Assembly (NCBI GenBank): GCA_016789485.1
Contig: JAEURE010000034.1
Span: 1 to 6,365, forward strand
DNA: 6,365 bases
Direction of reading: 5' to 3'
Source: Anaerolineales bacterium
GTDB taxonomy: Bacteria > Chloroflexota > Anaerolineae > Anaerolineales > Villigracilaceae
Shown here: in pieces, positions 5,729-6,365 of the stretch
Numbering within the stretch: the stretch's first letter is position 1
How the letters are laid out: each line of letters begins with the position of its first letter
Position numbers and translations under genes: made by a program
The notes under the pieces: model-generated
Seen by the model: the letters and a program-made list of their open reading frames with translations, nothing else
Database searches by the model: none
Told to the model about the DNA's origin: nothing

Positions 5729-6365
5729 ATGAACCAAACGAAAGAGATTCTTGATGAGAGAGCATTTGCTTTCCTAAGAGTCAATGAGCGCGAGTCGAAA
5801 CCACGCAATCGCGGTGTCACCGAGATCCGCGGACCCTATTACACGCCAATGGGCAAGCGCTACCTGGAAGATGTGCTGGAGACGATGGGAACTTATATCG
5901 ATGTTCTCAAGTTTGCCGGAGGTTCCTTCAGTCTGATGCCGCGCAAGGCAGTTAAGCAGCTGTTGGACCTTTGCCACAGGTATGATGTGATGGTCTCAAC
6001 CGGCGGATTCATTGAGCATGTCCTCACACAAGGACCAGAGGCGGTCAATTGGTACGTTGAGGAATGCAAGGAGCTTGGCTTCGATATCATCGAAATATCC
6101 AGCGGCTTTATCTCGATCCCTACGGATGACTGGCTGCGCCTGGTAGAGAAAGTACAGAAAGCCGGGCTAAAGGCCAAGCCGGAAGTTGGCATCCAGTTTG
6201 GGGCCGGGGGTGCCACGACCGAAGGTGAACTGGCTGCAGAAGGCACTCGTGATCCTGAGTGGGCCATCCAACAGGCCAAACGCTTTGTGGACGCTGGCGC
6301 CTACATGATCATGATCGAATCAGAGGGAATCACGGAGAACGTTAAGACCTGGCGGACCGATGTGG
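5729..6365 (+). CDS. Phosphosulfolactate synthase-like protein (ComA/HSA32 family), cut by window edge
   Basis: Characterised ComA adds sulfite to phosphoenolpyruvate to make phosphosulfolactate, the first step of one coenzyme M route. HSA32 of plants is a homologue linked to heat tolerance. The 212 visible residues follow a TIM-barrel order with family signatures: KPRNRGVTEIRGPYY (24-38), KFAGGS (61-66), STGG (90-93), ECKELGFDIIEISSG (112-126), KPEVG (150-154) and AGAYMIMIESEG (189-200). Complete members run about 250-300 residues, so the C-terminal part lies beyond the right edge. KFAGGS and STGG differ from what I recall of archaeal ComA (KFGWGT, PGG), and FGAGG (158-162) is followed by a segment not obvious in ComA. 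The bacterial protein may therefore use a different substrate. It is 20 bp behind the MmgE/PrpD gene and probably co-transcribed with it. Confidence 0.88.
   Translation, partial: MNQTKEILDERAFAFLRVNERESKPRNRGVTEIRGPYYTPMGKRYLEDVLETMGTYIDVLKFAGGSFSLMPRKAVKQLLDLCHRYDVMVSTGGFIEHVLTQGPEAVNWYVEECKELGFDIIEISSGFISIPTDDWLRLVEKVQKAGLKAKPEVGIQFGAGGATTEGELAAEGTRDPEWAIQQAKRFVDAGAYMIMIESEGITENVKTWRTDV

Overview
This 6.4 kb window looks like a bacterial chromosome segment with four complete or near-complete genes, one gene cut by the right edge, and an unusually long gene-free stretch. The lineage cannot be fixed from the sequence. The Usp that opens with ILVPLDGS, the lipoprotein AniA-type copper nitrite reductase carrying an extra N-terminal cupredoxin, and the moderate base composition would all fit an environmental, facultatively respiring bacterium. 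Chloroflexota (Anaerolineae-like) is my best guess, held weakly.

Layout. On the minus strand, 16-981 encodes the E1 alpha subunit of a pyruvate dehydrogenase-type complex, with its partner genes presumably beyond the left edge. Bases 982-2096 hold no convincing gene but many short inverted repeats and hairpins: a hairpin beside the pdhA ribosome binding site, a cluster of TCATC repeats around a palindrome, a 14-bp palindrome at 1353, and a run of hairpins between 1640 and 2019. On the plus strand follow a universal stress protein with a degenerate nucleotide loop (2097-2645) and a lipoprotein copper nitrite reductase with a fused plastocyanin-like domain (2798-4234). After these come an MmgE/PrpD-family protein (about 4347-5708) and a ComA/HSA32-family phosphosulfolactate synthase-like protein (5729 to the edge).

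How the genes may work together. NirK reduces nitrite to nitric oxide outside the membrane, and the stress protein beside it fits a low-oxygen or nitrosative-stress setting, although the two are not obviously one operon. The MmgE/PrpD and ComA-like genes are 20 bp apart, with a strong ribosome binding site for the second, and look co-transcribed. ComA enzymes join sulfite to phosphoenolpyruvate, and MmgE/PrpD proteins act on small di- and tricarboxylates (dehydratase, decarboxylase or epimerase). The pair may therefore define a small organic-acid or sulfonate pathway of unknown product. This pair is the best candidate for undescribed biology here, and the fused nitrite reductase is the clearest unusual protein.
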